Shown: in pieces, positions 1-12,065 of the stretch
Numbering within the stretch: the stretch's first letter is position 1
How the letters are laid out: every line of letters starts with the position of its first letter
Source: Armillaria gallica
Taxonomy: Eukaryota > Basidiomycota > Agaricomycetes > Agaricales > Physalacriaceae
Assembly (NCBI GenBank): GCA_037576215.1
Contig: JBANDB010000009.1
Coordinates: 3,100,001-3,164,000, forward strand
Direction: 5' to 3'
DNA length: 64,000 nucleotides
Program-made: the position numbers and the translations under genes
Notes under the pieces: model-generated
Told to the model about the DNA's origin: nothing
Database searches by the model: none
The model's input: the letters and a program-made list of their open reading frames with translations, nothing else

Positions 1-720
1 TATGACTATACACCGCTGCTCGTCGCAGTATGCTATTCTATTACTGATCAGTTCTATGGACTGTGTAACACCAAGGTGGAATTCTACGTAATACTGGGGA
101 AGGGCCGCCAGCCAGCGGCGCAGACCTTGCTTGACATCAAGGAAAACTCGAGAAAACATATAGTAGACCAATACTCATTAAACCGTTGCACGTAAGAACT
201 TTAATCAAAATGTAAGGTGTATATAAATCTGTCGCTTCGACCCAGGATGCATAGCTGATACCTTGCGTTTCCATGGTGAAACCATCGTTGGTGGAGGAGG
301 TATCAGCACTAGAATGTCTGCCCTCTCGCCACTCTGCTTCCCGTTGATTGCCTCGACACAAACCGAACCCGAAGCCCTCTAGCATCCTTCTCACATATCG
401 TAGGCGGGGATAGAGATATCCACATGTGTGTACTTTTTCCGGCGCGCGCGGGGGAATTGTCGATGTGGTTTTAGATTCACAAGAACCACTGCTGGACTTA
501 GGGAGGAAAATGCAACATATCATTACGCTTATGTAAAAAATGAGACGAAAAATGGCTTCAAATAAGGGCCTTGACAAGTAAGGTGACGGTGGACCCGTGA
601 GAAAAATAAAAGAGCAGCTCTATCTCAACTTTGGCATCAAACAGGGAAAGCTTCGGCACGAACAGCCTTGATCCAAGAAGCCGCGGCATCTGGGAACTAT
701 GTTTCGGAAAATGAGCTGAG
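1..720. other. Left-edge stretch without a supported gene
   Basis: This stretch lies downstream of the GH18 pseudogene. The only long open frame is a 146-codon minus-strand frame at 137-577 with a hydrophobic start. It has no recognisable motif and no adjoining exon, so I do not call it a gene. The window edge may cut a neighbouring gene here. Confidence 0.4.
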
Positions 721-2194
721 TTAAACTTTATGCAACAATGACCGTACTTCCCAGATCGAGACGCCCGCATCTACAACAATAGTTAATCTTTTGAACTGCG
801 CAAAGTACTCGATGCGCTATGACTTACTCCATCCTTGGCTATGCGCTGTCTTCAAGCACGAGGCTAGTGTAGACGTGGACATAAAACCGCCGCTGTCGAC
901 ATTGCTCTCTGTGCCCGGTTTACCTATCACCAGCTTCGAAAGCGGTACTTTGGCGTTGCTGGCTATTTGGAAGAGCGCTGTCTGAGGATTTTTTGATGAT
1001 GAGGTAGTCAATAACCCAGTACACGTCGTGTATTCAGTTCCCTCTGCACGGGGCGGGTCAAATTAGAAGGAAGCAACGCGGAAAACTGGAGACGCACGAT
1101 TGTAAAACTAGTTTCAAAGCAGCATGAGGTATCGGTTTCACACTAGGACGGAATACACCATACCTGGACATTATACCAGTCGATTGAACCTCCAACGGCG
1201 GCGTGGACGGTGCGGTAAGCGCCTCCACTGCCTGGTGTAAACCTAGGCGAAATTGGTCCCGCTGATCAGTCCAGCAAACATGGTTCAATAATGGTCAGTA
1301 CCATGGAGCCACGGCTGATAAGTATGCGCAAGTCAGTCAAACAGAAATATCCTCCGAGAAAATGAATTCCTGACGGGCATGAGTAAGGATATATTCGCCT
1401 TGAGGAAGTTGACGTCGAAGTTCTTTTGTAAAGGCTATGATCCATTTCTTGGAATGGTTAGGGCCACAATACCATTCAGAGTGAAGATACTTACCTCAGC
1501 CCGACCATCTCCAGCACCTACAGCGTCGAAATCCTTTGGTTTTCAGTGTTTCGTAAGTGGTTAAGACAAGTTGACACAATATTTACCTCATAGTCGACGT
1601 CGATCCCATCCATATCATACTTCTTGACCCACTCAGCCATTGTGGTTGCTGTTTTAGTGGGATCTGCACCTCTTGACGTGGGTTTGTCAGTAGATCCAAA
1701 GACAGAAACAATGAGCTTGATTCCCGCAGCCGCATATTGCGCCTATCGTGCTTCGCTGAGCTGTTGATAGATGAGTCCAATCTTTAGCCTGTGACATTGA
1801 GGTACGTTATACTATCGCTGATGCCGAAGAATTAGACTCACTAGGTCGACGGGGGTACCCGACGTAAGGACAAACGATAAAGCGCTGTTGCATTATGGTC
1901 AGATGGAGAAATTGATCGCAGGAATATTTACAAAACATTGTATCCCTAGACGAAAGTCAGTGGAGAGCCTGGGATGTCAAAGGCAAGTACGGCTCCTACG
2001 CGAAGTTGGGACGCTGGAGGTGGTTCTGTAAGCTTGATGTCATTGTCACCGTAAATAACGAAGTGAGGTGGACCAGGTACGGTGCCAGCGCGAGGTCTGA
2101 GAGCGTTTATGGGAGACGACATGTTGCCAAACACCGTCGGAGATGCAGACACTAATCCAATCAAAAAGACCAGCAAGAGGTTGAGAGCGAGCAT
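721..2194 (-). pseudogene. GH18 chitinase-like gene, copy A (decayed)
   Basis: A secreted glycoside hydrolase family 18 protein, presumably acting on chitin or GlcNAc polymers. The start ATG at 2194 opens a signal peptide rich in Leu/Val, then the family segment PPHFVIYGD. The catalytic strand reads DMDGIDVDYE near 1585-1620, so the DxxDxDxE acid is kept. Further exons read SIDWYNVQ (about 1165), EYTTCTGLLTTSS and KLVIGKPGTES. Two lesions are visible against copies B and C. First, around 1738-1744 the frame breaks between STIG and the QYAAAGIKL segment, as if two bases were lost. Second, the micro-exon NGGAMVWQYPD is absent: GW is followed directly by a fused exon NAGVSIWEV ending at the stop at 721. 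The missing Trp normally lines the substrate cleft. A TGA visible in APWY falls inside an intron and is not a lesion. Tandem with two intact copies upstream on the same strand. Confidence 0.75.
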
Positions 2195-2240
2195 CACCGA
2201 TAATCAGAGAGGGTCTGCAAAACCCTGGAACCCTGAGAGC

Positions 2241-2249
2241 TTTTATATA
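2241..2249 (-). promoter_or_regulatory. TATA box of GH18 copy A
   Basis: On the minus strand the sequence reads TATATAAAA, about 47 bases upstream of the ATG at 2194. Spacing fits a short 5' leader. Function is inferred from sequence and position only. Confidence 0.5.
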
Positions 2250-2942
2250 TCTTGACTCAAAAGACGTATCATCAACGTCGGGAAGCTGTCTGAAAACTGA
2301 GCAGCCTCACGGCGAATCGGCTCAAGAAGCCAGGGCAGAAAACCCACATCGCTAGAACATCTAAGAGAGAATTCAGTTTTATTAACGAAGAGGTAATTAT
2401 CAGGAAAAATAGCGGCACAGCACCTTATAGATTAGGGATTGGAGGGGAAGGGGGGATCCGAGGGGATAAGTCAAGATCCTAGGGTTGAAATTTGGATTTC
2501 AGAGCTGTAAGATCAGAAAGGAACTCGAGAACACTTAAAAATGTGTATAAAAGCGACATGCGCAAGAAGTGTGCTGATCTTCCATATTCACAGATGGATC
2601 GAGCCAGGCAGTTTCATGACAACTGCCAAATCTAATTAGAAATCGTTAATCATACAAAGTCATTCAGTGCCATGAACCGGCAATACAAGCAATAGAGTTG
2701 TTTTTTTGTCGTGTGGATCCTGGACTGGAGGTGGGTCCGATCGGGTACGAAATGTAACCAGGAAAAGACTGACGGTGGATCTTTTTTCGTTCAGAAGTCT
2801 CTTACCACGGTTCATGTCAAGAGCTGGGGAATCCAAAAGGGCGTTCCTGTCTTTAGTCGGTTTCATTATGGCAAGAAGTCACAATGAGATTCATATTAGA
2901 ACACCGGGACCGGGAGATATAGAACTTTGAACAGGCACATAT
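2250..2942. other. Intergenic spacer between GH18 copies A and B
   Basis: About 690 bases that hold the upstream region of copy A and the 3' flank of copy B. Overlapping open frames at 2660-2930 on both strands have no family features and no neighbouring exons. No gene called. Confidence 0.5.
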
Positions 2943-4517
2943 TCAAACAGGCCAAGAAAGAGAGCGAACTGTAGCAATCCAAGATACTCCAGCATCAGGG
3001 TACTGAAGTGACATCGTCAGTTACTAGAACGCTACGAAATCAATGACTTACCTGCCACACCATTGCACCACCATCTGCAATTGTTCTACACTCAGCCACG
3101 TTCAATTGTAATAAGTGGAACAACGTACTCCATCCTTGATTCTTCGCAGTCTGTAAGCAAGTTGCTAGAGTTGAGGTTGTCATAGAGCCACTGCTTGCAT
3201 CACTAGCCGTCGCTGGTTTTCCGACGACCAGCTTCGCAAGGGGGACACCGCTGTTGGCGATCTGAAACAAGGCAGTCTTGGGCCATGTCGAAGACGAAGT
3301 GGTCAGTAGCCCAGTGCAGGTAGTGTATTCAGTGGCTCCCTCTGTCGACAGTCATAAAGAGGCGAGCAAGCAACTTGAAGTGATCGACTTACGGTTGTAA
3401 AACTAGAGAAGGATGAGATGAGTACTGTGAGATTACATATGTGCAGTTTGCTGACTTGAACATTATACCAATCGATTAAGCTTCCGACGTTTGCGTGCAC
3501 TTTTAAATAGCCACCGCCGGGATAATGGGTAGGCGTGAACCTGACGAAACGACATCAGTAGCCGGCTAATCAACCTTCAAAGGATCGAAATGACCAGGGA
3601 GCAACAGCTGCGTCATAGACTTCAGCAACCGTCATCAGAGCTGAGGAATAAATGACTGACGAGCATGAGTGATGATATAGGAACCTTGAGGAAGATGCAC
3701 CCGCAGTTGTTTAGTGAAAGTCGTCAGCCAGGCCTATTAACACGTATCAAAACCTAAATATAGAAGCGACGTAGAGCAGCACACCTCGGCTATACCTGTG
3801 TTCATGGCGTTAAAGTCCTAGGCATTCCGGTGAGCGGGAGAGAATCACCAGGTCGGAAGGTACATTATACCTCGTAATCAACGTCAATGCCATCCAAGCC
3901 GTATTGAGTGACCCATGCAGCCATGGTATTGGCAGTCGCGACCGGATCAGCCCCCGCAGTGGTTGGAATATCGGTAGAACCAAAGACGGACACTATAAGA
4001 GAGATACCAGCGGCAGCATATTGCGATTTGATAGCCGATCTCTCCGAGCTTGTAAGTGATGCCCATTCGGCGGCCTAAATCAGGGTTCAGTGACCGGTAA
4101 GTATGCACAACGTGAGGTAACCTACTTTGTCCCACGCCCCCTCTGTAAGAAGGAAGGAAAGTGCACTGAAGGATAAATTTACCGATGATTTGCGGGGAAG
4201 ATCAGCAAAGCCGAAGACTTACAAGACATTGAAACCCTATGAAATAAATCGTCAGTAACCTTGAAATATTGAACCCGGACCAGAGTGTTCCATACCTTGA
4301 TTGAAGACACTGGTGGTGGTCCAGTAACTCCCTGCTGATATGCATCAGCATACACAACCCAATGTGGTGCAGCAGGAGTTGCGCGCTCCAAAATGCTGCG
4401 GGCCTTTCCACTAAGTCCAGTAAACGCTGTACCGTTCACGGGACTGGCGGACACTGGGGCAGCCAGAAGAGAAACAAGCAGACATAGCACTAGGTTAACG
4501 ATAGAGCTGAGAGCCAT
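2943..4517 (-). CDS. GH18 chitinase-like protein, copy B
   Basis: Likely a secreted GH18 hydrolase or chitinase-like protein acting on fungal or arthropod chitin, or in cell-wall turnover. The ATG at 4517 gives a clean signal peptide (MALSSIVNLVLCLLVSLLAAPVSA) followed by APHWVVYAD. About eight short introns can be placed with consensus ends. The spliced reading gives GFNVFALSFLL, AWDKAAEWASL, QYAAAGISLIVSVFGSTD, the catalytic QYGLDGIDVDYE (about 3870-3900), APWFTPTHYPGGGYLKVH, LIDWYNVQ, EYTTCTGLLTTSS, KLVVGKPATASDAS and the micro-exon NGGAMVWQ. It ends YPDAGVSWIATVRSLSWPV at the TGA at 2943. All catalytic acids are present, and the frame is open through the exons I could read. Length is about 320-350 residues, normal for the single-domain basidiomycete form; no carbohydrate-binding module is seen. 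Whether it is an endochitinase or an endo-beta-N-acetylglucosaminidase cannot be told from sequence alone. Confidence 0.85.
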
Positions 4518-4550
4518 CTCGAATGTTGCTTTTTCAGAGGTCCTTCGAAG

Positions 4551-4559
4551 CCTTATATG
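4551..4559 (-). promoter_or_regulatory. TATA-like box of GH18 copy B
   Basis: The minus strand reads CATATAAGG about 35-40 bases upstream of the ATG at 4517. Position and composition match the TATA box found upstream of copy A, suggesting the promoter was duplicated with the gene. Confidence 0.4.
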
Positions 4560-5300
4560 CCAGGATATGTATCGCGTGAATGAAGTTTTCACAGGTATCC
4601 GACGCTAGCAGAGCAGCAGGTTATAGTTGGACTTTCAATCCATGCCACAAAGTCCAAATGGACATTATCTCTAACCGTAAAGAAAGCAGTTACGATTATC
4701 AAGCTCACCGCGGACTCACTAGAATCCTGGAAGAAATCGAGTAAAGAGCCAAAAGGTGCTCTCAGGTAAAGATGCTTCAAAAACCGCCGCTTAGTTGCGT
4801 TGGCATTGACCGCAGCACGGAGACACGTCGTTGAAAACCGTTCAATAGACAAAAACACGTAGGAGACAGGTAAAAGTTGGGCGCCATGCGGTTCTTTCTC
4901 AGCAAGGTTCCAAGAGATCTCGCCAAGTGGCAACAGAGTATTCGCGAGGGAAGATTGTGGTGAAAAGAGGCAACGCTACGTATATGGTCGCGAAAGGAGT
5001 CCGCGCTCGTGTTTACGAGTTGAATGGATTATTCCACGCGGTTCCGGTGTTCAAGAAAGACCGATAAGCTGCAGAGACGGTATTATCTCGCGGAGTTAGG
5101 AACGACCCTATCGACGGCCCCGCTATGGTTGCAGGGAGGTTGTTAGCAGCGTCGATATGTATCACACGATGGGTTTCCACGTGGGAAAGTTGGCAAAAAT
5201 AGAAGTTGTCGATCGGCTGATCGGCATCGCATCATGAACTTAGAAATTTCCCCACGAGCAAACAGTATGAGTGGGTAATATTTATAGAAAAATATTATGA
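4560..5300. other. Intergenic spacer between GH18 copies B and C
   Basis: About 740 bases. A minus-strand open frame at 4589-4933 (114 codons) shows no recognisable domain and I see no exon partners. It most likely holds the promoter of copy B and the 3' end of copy C. Confidence 0.5.
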
Positions 5301-6824
5301 TCAGACCGGCCATGATTTCTCCCTGACTGTAGTAATCCAAGACTCATCTCCGTGAGGGTACTACCGACGCCGAAAGGTCTTCATTAAAATTGTCTCTATA
5401 TGATCCGCAAGAATCACACATACCTGCCACGCCATCGCACCTCCATCTTTATGTTCAGCGGCAGATAAGCTATCGTGCTCGGCGAAAATTGGATCAAAAG
5501 ACTTACCCCATCCTTGGTCTTTGGCAGTCCCAAGGCAGGTTGCTAAAGTGTCCGGATCCATGTAGCCGTTGGAAGCATCGCTGGCTGTTGCAGGCTTTCC
5601 GATAACGAGCTTTGAACGGTCCACGCCATTATCTGCAATTTGGAACAAGGCCGTGCCATTCCAGGTCTCGGAAGACGTGTTTAATAGGCCATCGCAGGTG
5701 GTGTATTCGTCTGTCCCTTCTAGTAAAGATGTCAGAATGAGAAACAAATCTACAAAGACACGGGTCTTACGATTATAGAACTAAAATACATGTTTGTTAA
5801 TGATTCGGTCACAAAGAGTTCGCTGCTTACTTGGACGTTGTACCAATCAATCATATCGCCGACCATCTGATGAACTTTAAGATATCCTCCACCACCATAG
5901 TGCGTGGGAGAGAACCATGGCGCGACCGCTTCCGAAAAAGTCAAGTTAACCAACGTATATAGTCAAGAAAGTCACTTACGAGCATGTGTGAGAATGTATG
6001 AATCTTTCGGGAGGGTTACACGAAGTTGTGTCGTGAAGTCTGCCAACCATTGCTACCGCAGAAATGAATAAGTTTGGAAACGTGAAATGAGAAAATGACG
6101 TACTTCAGCTTTGCCGTCGCCTGCGTCGAAAGCAGCGAAGTCCTACGAGTCTTCGTTAGAAACTGAAAAAGAGCCGAACGCGTCACTAACCTCGTAGTCG
6201 ACATCAATGCCATCGAGACTGTACTGAGTGACCCAAGCGGCCATAGTATCAGCAGTCGCTATGGGATCTGCTCTGGAGGTGGTAGGAACATCGGAAGAGC
6301 CAAAGACGGAAATTAATAACTTGACACCAGCTGCTGCATATTGGGACTTAATATCAGTCCTCTCGTCATCAGTGAGAGTGGTCCATTCGTAAGCCTAAGT
6401 AATTTCCCATGCTTAAGAACCAAAGAGATGTATGGTATTAAGTACCGACCTTGTCCCAGGCGCCAGCCATGAGGAGGAATGACAGGGAGCTAACGAAAAT
6501 AAATCATGAGATACAACTCGAAAGGCCGTAGTATGCTTTACAATACGGTGAATCCCTGAAGCATACCAGAAGGTTTGATAAGCTAATTCCACATCCACGA
6601 GCAAAATTTCGTACATCAATATCAGATACATCAGGCGGGCCCATTGTTCTTGTGCCCGTGTCAGAATAGATCACCCAATGCGGGGCGACGGGAGTTGAGC
6701 GTTCGAGTATGTCGCGCGCCTTGCCATCAATGTCATCAAAGACGGTTGGATGGACGGGGTCGGCCTGTACGAGGCGAGAGAAAAACAGAGCAGAGATCAG
6801 GGAAGCTGTAAAGCCAAAAACCAT
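5301..6824 (-). CDS. GH18 chitinase-like protein, copy C
   Basis: Third tandem GH18 paralog, the same predicted secreted hydrolase as copy B. The ATG at 6824 gives a signal peptide (MVFGFTASLISALFFSRLVQA). An in-frame ATG 33 bases upstream (6857) would add a hydrophilic tail and is less likely. The spliced reading gives APHWVIYSD, VFSLSFLLMAGAWDK, AYEWTTLTDDERTDIKSQYAAAG, catalytic QYSLDGIDVDYE (about 6190-6225), APWFSPTHYGGGGYLKVH, MIDWYNVQ, EYTTCDGLLNTSS, KLVIGKPATASDAS and the micro-exon GGAMAWQ. The last exon reads YPHGDESWITTVREKSWPV, ending at the TGA at 5301. Intron positions match copy B exactly where compared, which supports descent by tandem duplication. The GGAMVW to GGAMAW change is a small substitution next to the conserved cleft Trp. 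Confidence 0.85.
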
Positions 6825-8479
6825 CTTGTGTATGAGGAATAGATTATCCTCGCTCATTTTTAGTCCTTAATATCGATGGGCGCAACGACGTTAGAAGCAA
6901 CATAGCGTGGGCTCAGCATGTGCTTAGCTATCAGAGAGCTCCGCACGCAGATGGCCTCAAAAAAATAGTGTCTGTAACGACCCAGTCACGACCACAAATA
7001 GCGAGGTCAAGGTAGGGTCTTGACTGCGAGAACCTAGGAAAGGCAACATATTATGCTACAAACCATACAACGCAACGGGACTCCAAAGATTCGTGGCTAA
7101 TTCGCAGACAACAAGGGCAGGATATGACAGAAAAGCAGAACATTGCAATAGACTACTTTTCACCATCGTCGGTACCGTGCACTGTCGTGCCCTGGAGTTG
7201 GAGGAAGTAACGCGGAGAAAGACCTTAGATCAAATTTGCGGGGAAAAGGAATTCTCATATGGAATCACAGGGACGGCCGAGGGAACTATCGAAGCGCCGT
7301 AATCATTGCTGGTTTGTTATGCCGACCAATGCACATTGCGTGATTGCGAATATCGCCACCGTTATGATACGCCGCGTGCGCGTATTTGGCCGTCTGAGAT
7401 GATGTCTCGTGCATGGGTTTCCGGTGCACGGAAATTGAACATTCGATGCTTGCTAGTAGTACAAAGGAGGTCCACTTAGAAGGTGAAAGTGTCTGATGGC
7501 GAGATTAGACGAGTACCCTGGAAGCTCCTAAGATAATCCAGGAAAGTTTGCCTAGAAACACCCTCAAATGCAATGTCCTTTTGACTTGTTCTCGGGTGTC
7601 GCTTCGATCTAGTGTCCCAGATGTCGAGTGCACATGTCCATCACCGCTACCAGATTCACCCCTCATGAATCGTTGTATACGGCAGACTCTTGAATGAGCA
7701 GATCTAAGACTCTGAGTCTCCCGCGAAAGTTGGAAGTGTCCGACAAAGATTAGTCTCCCCAAAGCGTGGAATTGCCTCCGAGACCTCGAACCTAGGATCT
7801 TTGGGGAGGCGCGGGCGAAGACGAAGACGAAGTATAGGCAAAGATCTTTCGCTAAACGAGTATTGGCGGTACTCTTGGCGTCATCAGGATATCATTGCGA
7901 TCCCCACGCCAGGGGTGAGAGATCTGTCGGCACTTTATGCGGCACTTCCGGCAGCTGAACGCTATTTCTGTGAGCAGTTCCACAAGACAAGGAAGCAGGC
8001 TAGCAGGGCAAGACGAGGATTCAGATGAGAAGCTTGTCACGGTGAACTGCATCGCAGCTAAAACAGTAATGTTTAACACTTGGAATTGAATGGAAATCAC
8101 ACATCATTCCATGCCTGAGCGAACCGTACACGAGGGACAACGCGTGTATCAAGGGATACACCCTTGTTCTGACAAGAACCTTGAAGTAACAGGGAGAAGA
8201 AATGATTGGAATGCAACCCGTGCTTGAATTCGACTTCTCGACGGCTTCCTTGCGTTTCCGCTGTCGTCGTTGAGAGAAAGGGATGATCGGATTATTCGGG
8301 GATTCGGGTTCGGGTCAGCGGGTTTCCGGTCCGAAAGGAGCCGCAGCCAAAAAAGGAGATTTCATTTTCACGGATTGCCCCCATGAGGCGCGAGCGATAT
8401 CAGAATTTATGTAACCACTAGTCCCTCTCCTCTTTGAACCCCCTTTCTTCTTCGCCCTTTGTCGTCGTTGTCGTCGTCC
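6825..8479. other. Gene-poor spacer
   Basis: About 1.65 kb between the GH18 cluster and the next gene. Open frames at 7093-7302 (+), 7505-7762 (-), 7801-8028 (+) and 7852-8100 (-) are short, and none has a signal peptide, domain motif or convincing exon partner. The last stretch before 8480 contains GTC triplet repeats (about 8461-8478) directly upstream of the next start codon. Confidence 0.45.
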
Positions 8480-9321
8480 ATGGCGTCCACAAAGCCTGTC
8501 TGGGACCTACCGCAACCGCAACCCTCGACAGACACCGAGTCGCCTACTTTCATCACTACTCAGTACGTGGGGTCGTCCCTGTAGTTCCTGAATCTAATCC
8601 GACTGGCTCTTGTAGCAAGCTGGAGGCGGCATTGAGGCGAGTATCAGTGCAGGCAGCGCAGTACGAGTCGCAAATGAAGGACCTAGAGGTGAGCAGCGGC
8701 CTGCTTGTGTCAATCATTGCTGACTGGATGCCACAGTCCAAGCTTTCCGAGGGTCTGTCCAATTTCCGTGCTATCGACAGTTTCTTGCAAGAGGCCTTTA
8801 CTGTTCTCCGGGTGCGCCTCGTTGTCTTTGTCTTTACCGTCGTCCTAACTCTTTGAGTAGCGCAATACCCGACGTGCTGAACGTACAAAGAACCAACAGC
8901 TTCCAGATATCTCGGCTGAGCTGGATGAATGCAATGTCATGCTACAGGACCTGTCTCAGACTCTTCCGACTATCCAGCACCAAGTTGCGGACTTGCGGGC
9001 GGTATACGATTCTGGCCGAAAGAAGGTGGGCATCCAAAATATTCTACAAATACCTTTCTCCTTACGACATACTCACTGAACTCATGACAGGCCCGATCCC
9101 TTGTGGCCGACCTGACATGGCTGAACACGGAATTCTACGAGCGATGGAGGACCATCATTTTCACTTCCTCAAGTCCCGTTTCTTGGCGATGGAAGGCCTT
9201 CATGCGGTTCCTTTTTGCGGTGTCATTCCTAATATGTTCCTGGATTACCTGGATTGCGTTACTGGGCGCTTACCGTGCCTATCGTCACAGGTTGGTATGG
9301 GGCGAGAGACTCATGTCTTGA
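8480..9321 (+). CDS. Small coiled-coil, probably tail-anchored membrane protein
   Basis: I do not recognise a named family. The start ATG at 8480 gives MASTKPVWDLPQPQPSTDTESP, then exons joined by short introns read SKLEAALRRVSVQAAQYESQMKDLE, SKLSEGLSNFRAIDSFLQEAFTVL, and RNTRRAERTKNQQLPDISAELDECNVML onward. The final exon reads ARSLVADLTWLNTEFYERW, then one strongly hydrophobic helix (FLFAVSFLICSWITWIALLGAY), a short basic tail and a stop at 9321. Total length is roughly 210 residues. The layout, a soluble mostly helical coiled-coil body with a single C-terminal membrane span, is that of a tail-anchored protein of ER or another internal membrane. It is transcribed in the same direction as the Vps5-like gene 226 bases downstream; a shared membrane-traffic role would be speculation. 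Confidence 0.65.
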
Positions 9322-9547
9322 AACGAACCCGATTTCTCCTCACGAAATTTCTTGTACAGTTCTTTCTCTCGTAGCATTCATCACTCACGGTGTCTGAAGT
9401 TATTCCCAACCTCATTTATACCTTTATCCCATATCTTTTGCATCATTCTGTACGATCTTTGTAAATTATTTGATAGAAAACGCGAAATTATTGTATGTTG
9501 CAGCAAATGAGACGGTTCAAATTAGGCAACTTTCCTTGACTACAACC

Positions 9548-11879
9548 ATGGACGGCTTCGACGATCTACTGGCACCTTCCCGTAGCGTCCTTGAAGAAAA
9601 CCCATTTTCAGATCCGTTCAGCAAGCGTTCAGGCTCTCCAGATCCATGGGCGTCGCCATTTGCTCAGCAACACGACAATGCATTTCACTCTGGATTCGGT
9701 AGCCACGAACCGAGCTCGCCGACGGACGAGCCAGCGAACGACGAGGAGGTCGCGTAGCTACTCCAGTATCGCCGACGGTATCCAGTAGATCCATTGGACT
9801 CTGCTGCGGCCAATGAACCAGAGGAAGAGGAGGGGGAGGAGGAGGAGCACACGCCTCCAGCGACTTCGTCTCCATCCCCCGGCTTCCGCGAAAGTGTAGA
9901 ACCTGCAGCAACGGAAACAGAGCCTTCACGTACGAATTTCTCTGAAACAGCGACAATCAGGCCAACGCAACCTGAGGAGCTCGAACCCACCATCCCCGTA
10001 CCAGAGGAACCAGCACCAACGCAGGAGGATACAGCTCTACCCACCCATTCCAAGAGCATATCTCAAAGCGGGCCTGCACTATCACACAGTGAACCGGCTT
10101 GGGGTCCCCTCGAACAGACCGGCAACGTCGACCGCGCCTTTTCGAGTCTGTCATTGGGCGGCGAAACTTTGGGGGGATGGAGAGGCGAGCAGGAGAACTG
10201 GAGCAATGATCGCCCTGCGTCCAGGTTCCCGACGGAACAAGACGACGACAGCGACGACGACAAGCCTATTGGGACTCTGCGTTCGCCAGACAGAACTCGA
10301 CTGACCTCTCCGGTGCGCTCAGTGAGCATTAACAACTTCTAGTACACACTGAATTGTCCTGCAGCAAACCCAACACGAATCCAAGCTAGTCAGCCCGTGT
10401 TCGATATCAGTGTTGATGACCCACAGAAAGTGGGAGATCCTATTCGGTCGTTTACGATGTACACGGTGCATACGCGGACAACATCCCCTCTATACCAAAA
10501 ATCATCCTTCTCTGTTCTCCGACGCTACTCTGACTTTCTGTGGTTATACGAGCAGCTATCACTTAACAATCCAGGCGTCGTCGTTCCGCCCGTTCCAGAA
10601 AAGAACACCTTCGGTCGATTTGACGACCAGTTTGTCCGCCAACGCCGGCTTGCCCTGGAGAAATGCATACAGAAGATTGCGAATCACCCGGTATTGAGCA
10701 AGGACACAGATCTAAAGATGTTCCTAGAGAGTGATAGTTTTGCGTTGGATGTAAGCTTCCCGCTTTTTCTCTCATGAGACGGCACTAATGAAGGAAAAGA
10801 TTAAGCACCGGAAAGCTCAGAGTGGTGGATTGATGGCCACGATTGGGCAGAGTCTCACTGGGCCCAGGTTTTCTGAGACTGATGAGGTAAACCTCACCTC
10901 TCCGCGAAATTGGAAGTAAAGCTTAAAATTTTGAGCAGTGGTTCGATAAACAGAAGGGATACCTTGACAGTCTTGAATCCCAGCTCCGTGGACTTGCGAA
11001 AGCCATCGAAGCAGTGGCCAAGCAGCGTGCAGGTGCGACAGTCCAGCAACCGTCTATTGCTAGCAGTATTGACACCATTTCTTAGAGATCTCTGTAGCAA
11101 CTGGCGAATTTGCACAAACAGTAGCAGACTTGTCTTCTTCCGACATTGGTAGTCAACTGGCACAGTCGCTGGCTGGCCTAGCAGACGTTGAGCGCAAATC
11201 CCAGGATAGTCAGGTCGCACAATCAGAGCAGGACATGGTCACATTGATGGCAACTGGCAAGTTTCCTTTAGAGTCTTTCGTTCGGGTACTGACTACTTTT
11301 GGAATTCTAGTTGACGAATATGCGCGCTTGATAAACTCAGTTCGAGTGTGTATCTTATCTTTTTCCTTCTTCGGCAATCTTTGACTGACTATCTTTCAGC
11401 TAGCGTTCTCTTCCCGTATCCGAACATATCATGCATGGCGGAACGCTGAAAGCGAAGCGATTCGGGTGAAGCAGACTCATGAACGTAACAGGGCTCAAGG
11501 GCGAATACCACCAGATCGGGCGGGATATGGGCTGTCACAGATTGCTGATGTAGGTCTGCTTTATGTCTCTCCCCACATGCCTTATATTTTTGACAGGCCG
11601 AACGGAAAGCACTAGAAGCCAAACACGAGTTTGAAAGTGTCTCCAGACTGGTCAAGTCAGAGGTTGCTAGGTTCGAGCAAGAGCGAATCGAGGATATCAA
11701 AGACTCCCTGAATGCCTTCTTGGAGGGCATGATTGCGAGACAGAAGCAGGTGAGCAGCAAAGCTTTTCAAAGAATGCAGGATTCAAATTGACCGTCTGTA
11801 ATAGATGATAAGTCAATGGGATAATTATCAGCAAATGCTGCTGAAGAAGGTTGGCGCAGGGCGAGGCGCCAATCCCTAA
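9548..11879 (+). CDS. VPS5: Vps5/SNX1-type sorting nexin (retromer subunit)
   Basis: Predicted membrane-tubulating subunit of the retromer, recycling cargo from endosomes to the Golgi. The start is MDGFDDLLAPSRSVLEENPFSDPF at 9548. A long acidic, Pro/Ser-rich disordered region follows (to about 10340). Next is a PX domain (about 10400-10745) with VFDISVDDP, the phosphoinositide-binding RRYSDFLWLYEQL and VVPPVPEKN, and RRLALEKCIQKIANHPVL. A BAR-type helical Vps5 domain comes last: WFDKQKGYLDSLESQL, TGEFAQTVADLSSSDIG, VDEYARLINSVR, and a C-terminus KKVGAGRGANP at 11879. Introns between the BAR exons are clear. Two joins in the disordered region (about 9750-9795 and 10320-10365) need very short or awkward introns, so that part of the model is approximate. 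Orthology to Vps5 rather than another SNX-BAR protein rests on length, acidic N-terminus and the BAR sequence. Confidence 0.85.
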
Positions 11880-12065
11880 ATACGGTGTATTATACAGGAT
11901 ACCTTTCTCATACTTTGGATAACTGTTGACGTTTTGATGATCATGCTCTTCCCCAGTATTGACCCGTCCGGGTGGCTTGACAAGCACTTTGGATCATGAT
12001 TCATACTGTCATTCTAAAAGTCTATTGCACATACAGAACAGCGGCTTCTCCATCTCGTACGTCTT

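Noticed and set aside
137..577. 146-codon minus-strand open frame with hydrophobic start
   Set aside because: No motif, no exon partner, odd composition; by chance such a frame is expected in a window this size.
1295..1297. Apparent premature TGA in GH18 copy A after APWY
   Set aside because: The same position is an intron start in copy B (TG/GT...AG/G), and splicing it gives the family sequence APWFTP, so the stop is intronic.
9685..10059. 124-codon Ser/Gly-rich minus-strand frame
   Set aside because: Antisense shadow of the acidic Vps5 N-terminus.
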